Positions 7,148 to 8,743 of a stretch of DNA of 8,743 nt are shown here, one piece after another. Below the pieces are notes generated by a model that saw only the letters and a list, made by a program, of their open reading frames with translations, did not search any database and was not told the origin of the DNA. The position numbers were made by a program, and so were the translations under genes. The DNA is from Prolixibacteraceae bacterium (GTDB lineage: Bacteria > Bacteroidota > Bacteroidia > Bacteroidales > Prolixibacteraceae). Position 1 is the first letter of the stretch, and every line of letters starts with the position of its first letter. Location: NCBI GenBank assembly GCA_016930735.1, contig JAFGGF010000331.1, positions 1 through 8,743 on the forward strand, in the 5' to 3' direction.

Positions 7148-7155
7148 CAAAAATA
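7148..7155 (-). promoter_or_regulatory. Possible Bacteroidota -7 promoter element for the reductase gene
   Basis: On the - strand this reads TATTTTTG, an exact match to the TAnnTTTG -7 element of Bacteroidota primary-sigma promoters. It would place the transcription start at about 7142, giving a very short leader of ~11 nt before the ATG at 7131. No exact TTTG -33 element is seen at the usual spacing; the corresponding stretch lies inside the inverted repeat at 7169-7194. In an AT-rich intergenic region a chance match is quite possible. Confidence 0.35.
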
Positions 7156-7168
7156 TACATTATTTTTA

Positions 7169-7194
7169 AATAAAAGACTATTTTGTCTTTTATT
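7169..7194. promoter_or_regulatory. Perfect 10-bp inverted repeat, candidate operator
   Basis: AATAAAAGAC at 7169-7178 is repeated as its exact reverse complement at 7185-7194, with a 6-bp spacer (TATTTT). It lies between the divergent reductase and flavodoxin genes. Symmetry and length fit a site for a dimeric transcription factor. If the reductase transcript starts near 7142, the dyad centre is about 40 bp upstream, next to or over the -33 region, where class II activators of the CRP/FNR type bind; this is inference. As RNA the arms could pair, but there is no gene end on either side, so a terminator is unlikely. Confidence 0.5.
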
Positions 7195-7203
7195 GGTTCT
7201 CTA

Positions 7204-7232
7204 TTAACCGATGTTAATGTTTAGTTAACCGA
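7204..7232. promoter_or_regulatory. Paired 8-bp direct repeats 21 bp apart, candidate response-regulator site
   Basis: TTAACCGA occurs at 7204-7211 and again at 7225-7232, exactly 21 bp start to start, with a partial copy (TTAATGT) at 7214-7220 giving 10/11-bp phasing on one helix face. Read on the - strand the units are TCGGTTAAT and TCGGTTAAC, which resemble the LytTR-family half-site (GTT core, 9-bp repeats with a ~12-bp spacer) with one and two mismatches by my reading. The pair ends about 70 bp before the flavodoxin ATG, a position suited to activating that promoter. No strong promoter hexamers for the flavodoxin gene were found; TAAATTCA at 7263-7270 is a weak -7 candidate. Confidence 0.35.
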
Positions 7233-7302
7233 AAAAATGGGGTGAAGGTTTAATAATTACTCTAAATTCACACCCGTTTAAAAAGCCAAAAACAATAAAA
7301 CT

Positions 7303-7806
7303 ATGAAAACCTTAATTGCTTACATGTCAACACATGGCTGTACAGAAAAAACTGCCATTGAGATCAAAGAAAAACTTGGTGACAATGTTACCCTTGTTAA
7401 CCTGAAAAAAGATAAAATTCCTTTAATAACTGAATTTGACCAGGTAATAATCGGTGGCAGTATTCATGCCGGACAAATTCAAAAAAGGGTAAAAGAATTT
7501 TGTTCAAAAAACCTTGACATCCTTATTACAAGAGACTTAGGACTATACATTTGTTGTATGGAAGAGGGTGAAAAGGGGTATGAACAATTTCAAAATGCTT
7601 TTCCTGATGAATTGATAAATCATGCCAAATCGACCGCTGTTTTAGGTGGTGAATTCGATTTTAACCGAATGAATTTTATCGAAAAGCTTGTAATTAAAAA
7701 AGTAGCTAAAGTAAATGAGTCGGTTTCTAAAATAAACCACAATTCCATCGATAAATTTGTGGAAAATATGCAAAAAATATTTAATCCGTTTTTGTTTCTT
7801 GCTTAA
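7303..7806 (+). CDS. Flavodoxin-domain protein, HemG-like
   Basis: 167 residues with a flavodoxin fold of the Flavodoxin_5/HemG type. The FMN phosphate loop is S-T-H-G-C-T at 9-14 after the first strand. G-G-S-I-H-A-G-Q at 51-58, with the following Q-K-R-V-K-E-F, and G-G-E-F-D-F-N-R-M-N-F at 115-125 with the basic helix after it match the pattern of menaquinone-dependent protoporphyrinogen IX dehydrogenase (HemG). HemG oxidises protoporphyrinogen IX at the membrane; a general flavodoxin-like electron carrier is the alternative, and no heme genes are nearby to decide. The hydrophobic C-terminus (F-L-F-L) could touch the membrane. Start: ATG with an A-rich leader and no clear Shine-Dalgarno. 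It is divergent from the reductase at 6451-7131 and ends 3 bp from the convergent trmN6 stop. Confidence 0.82.
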   Translation: MKTLIAYMSTHGCTEKTAIEIKEKLGDNVTLVNLKKDKIPLITEFDQVIIGGSIHAGQIQKRVKEFCSKNLDILITRDLGLYICCMEEGEKGYEQFQNAFPDELINHAKSTAVLGGEFDFNRMNFIEKLVIKKVAKVNESVSKINHNSIDKFVENMQKIFNPFLFLA

Positions 7807-7809
7807 TTT

Positions 7810-8526
7810 TCAGAAAGCCAGATAAAAATCTTTGGTCAGGTTTTTATATTCCGGAGTATAAATCTGATACGAATTTGTTTCAATTGTAAGTTCTGAAATT
7901 GCCGGAATAGTTTTTCCACGGGAGAATTCGATCAAAAACCTGTGAAAAGGTTTTTCAGGTTTGGGCCTGACTTTGGTTAACCTGGAAACATTTAATTTAT
8001 TTTCTGAAGCCAAAGAAATAAACTGATCGGCAAAAAAGGCCGGAATAATTACTGACAACCTTCCGTTTTCAGCCAAAATTTTACTGCAGTGAATTATTAG
8101 TTCATCGAATGGTAACAGGTCAGTATGACGGGCATTCGAGCGGTTCTGTTCCGCTGCTTTTGAAGCATTTTCAAAAAAGGGTGGATTGGAAATTATTAAA
8201 TCGAATTTTTCATTTGTATCGGAACAGAAATCCTGAAAAGACCCGTAAACAGGTTTTATTCTATCAGTCCACTGCGACTGGCTAAAATTAAAACAAGCCT
8301 CACCGAATGACTTTTTTTCAATCTCGATTGCTGTAATATTTGCATTGCAACGTTGCGCCATCATCAGCGCAATTACTCCGGTTCCTGTTCCGACATCCAG
8401 AATATTCTTTTCACGGGAAACATTTACCCAGGCACCTACCAAAACTCCATCAGTTCCGACTTTCATTGCCGAATCTTCCTGAATGATATTAAATTGTTTA
8501 AACTGAAAATAGTTGTTACGGCCCAT
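7810..8526 (-). CDS. trmN6: tRNA1(Val) (adenine(37)-N6)-methyltransferase
   Basis: 238 residues, the usual length for TrmN6 (YfiC). This SAM-dependent enzyme N6-methylates A37 of tRNA(Val) next to the anticodon. Visible features are the family N-terminus F-Q-F-K-Q-F-N-I at 7-14 and A-M-K-V-G-T-D-G-V-L at 20-29, the SAM-binding loop I-L-D-V-G-T-G-T-G at 42-50, the acidic end of strand 2 (A-I-E-I-E at 66-70), the N-P-P-F-F catalytic motif of N6-adenine methyltransferases at 114-118, and a C-terminal K-P-F-H-R-F-L-I-E-F at 192-201. All key residues are present. It begins only 2 bp after the stop of the upstream TIGR02757 gene, so the two are very probably co-transcribed; neighbours do not suggest any special role beyond tRNA modification. 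Confidence 0.94.
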   Translation of the reverse strand: MGRNNYFQFKQFNIIQEDSAMKVGTDGVLVGAWVNVSREKNILDVGTGTGVIALMMAQRCNANITAIEIEKKSFGEACFNFSQSQWTDRIKPVYGSFQDFCSDTNEKFDLIISNPPFFENASKAAEQNRSNARHTDLLPFDELIIHCSKILAENGRLSVIIPAFFADQFISLASENKLNVSRLTKVRPKPEKPFHRFLIEFSRGKTIPAISELTIETNSYQIYTPEYKNLTKDFYLAF

Positions 8527-8528
8527 AT

Positions 8529-8743
8529 TCAGAATTTTTCAAAAGCACCTAATCCAAACAATGCAAAATCGTATTTTACCGGGTCAGCCGGATCAAAACT
8601 ACGTAAAACATTGGTTACTTCTTCCACTGCTTTCCAGTCGTTTTGTTTTCGGCGTAGGATATGCAGTTTCCGGGCAACATTGCCGGTGTGGACATCAAGC
8701 GGAAGCATCAGTGCCGATTGCGGAATTCCGTCCCAAATCCCCA
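8529..8743 (-). CDS. TIGR02757 (DUF2400) family protein, C-terminal part
   Basis: The gene enters from the right edge on the - strand and ends with TGA at 8529-8531; 71 residues are visible. The segment starts G-I-W-D-G-I-P-Q-S-A-L and includes L-P-L-D-V-H-T-G-N-V-A-R-K-L, then N-D-W-K-A-V-E-E-V and a conserved end D-P-x-K-Y-D-F-A-L-F-G-L-G. This matches the C-terminus of TIGR02757 proteins, common in Bacteroidota. The L-P-L-D-V-H-T-G stretch resembles the region of HhH-GPD DNA glycosylases (such as endonuclease III, PVDTHV) that holds the catalytic Asp, so a relationship to base-excision repair enzymes is likely, but no activity is established to my knowledge. The N-terminal part and any lyase lysine lie outside the window. 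It is upstream of and probably co-transcribed with trmN6. Confidence 0.9.
   Translation of the reverse strand, partial: GIWDGIPQSALMLPLDVHTGNVARKLHILRRKQNDWKAVEEVTNVLRSFDPADPVKYDFALFGLGAFEKF

Noticed and set aside
7934..7955. AAAAACCT-6 nt-AGGTTTTT inverted repeat, considered as a terminator for the flavodoxin gene
   Set aside because: It is well inside trmN6, 128 bp past the flavodoxin stop, has an AT-rich stem, and its T-run is part of the stem. It encodes the conserved K-P-F-H-R-F segment of the methyltransferase.

Overview
The window looks like a chromosomal stretch from a Bacteroidota bacterium, most likely Bacteroidales/Marinilabiliales-like. The reasons are low GC content, very weak Shine-Dalgarno signals with A-rich leaders, a possible TAnnTTTG-type promoter element, and protein families that are characteristic of that phylum: the DUF7033-type deacetylase-like protein, TIGR02757, a Bacteroidota-style TrmN6 and a Bacteroidota-style uracil phosphoribosyltransferase. 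The placement rests on recognising protein patterns by eye and not on any search.

Left part (1-5763, + strand): six tightly packed genes, overlapping or separated by at most 17 bp. In order they are a polysaccharide-deacetylase-like protein of the DUF7033 type (5' end outside the window), a FemAB/GNAT-like acyltransferase, a canonical NodB-type polysaccharide deacetylase, a free-standing AMP-forming adenylation enzyme, a small acyl/peptidyl carrier protein, and a second large GNAT-like protein. No glycosyltransferase, transporter or MBOAT protein is visible, and none of the proteins with an intact N-terminus has a signal peptide. The set reads as a cytoplasmic module that could expose amines on a glycan or glycan precursor and cap them with an activated amino or other acid carried on the ACP. 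The 5' continuation of the operon lies outside the window. uracil phosphoribosyltransferase (upp, 5773-6435) follows only 9 bp later and may be the last gene of the same transcript.

Right part (6451-8743): a small ferredoxin/flavodoxin NAD(P)H reductase-like flavoprotein (- strand) and a HemG-like flavodoxin-domain protein (+ strand) are divergently transcribed from a 171-bp intergenic region. That region holds a perfect 10+10-bp inverted repeat and a pair of 8-bp direct repeats exactly 21 bp apart, so this redox pair probably has a dedicated regulatory region. Finally, convergent to the flavodoxin gene, a - strand pair encodes the tRNA1(Val) A37 N6-methyltransferase TrmN6 and the C-terminal end of a TIGR02757 (DUF2400) protein that runs off the right edge.

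No tRNA, rRNA, insertion sequence, CRISPR array or convincing intrinsic terminator was seen. No gene-free stretch exceeds about 170 bp.
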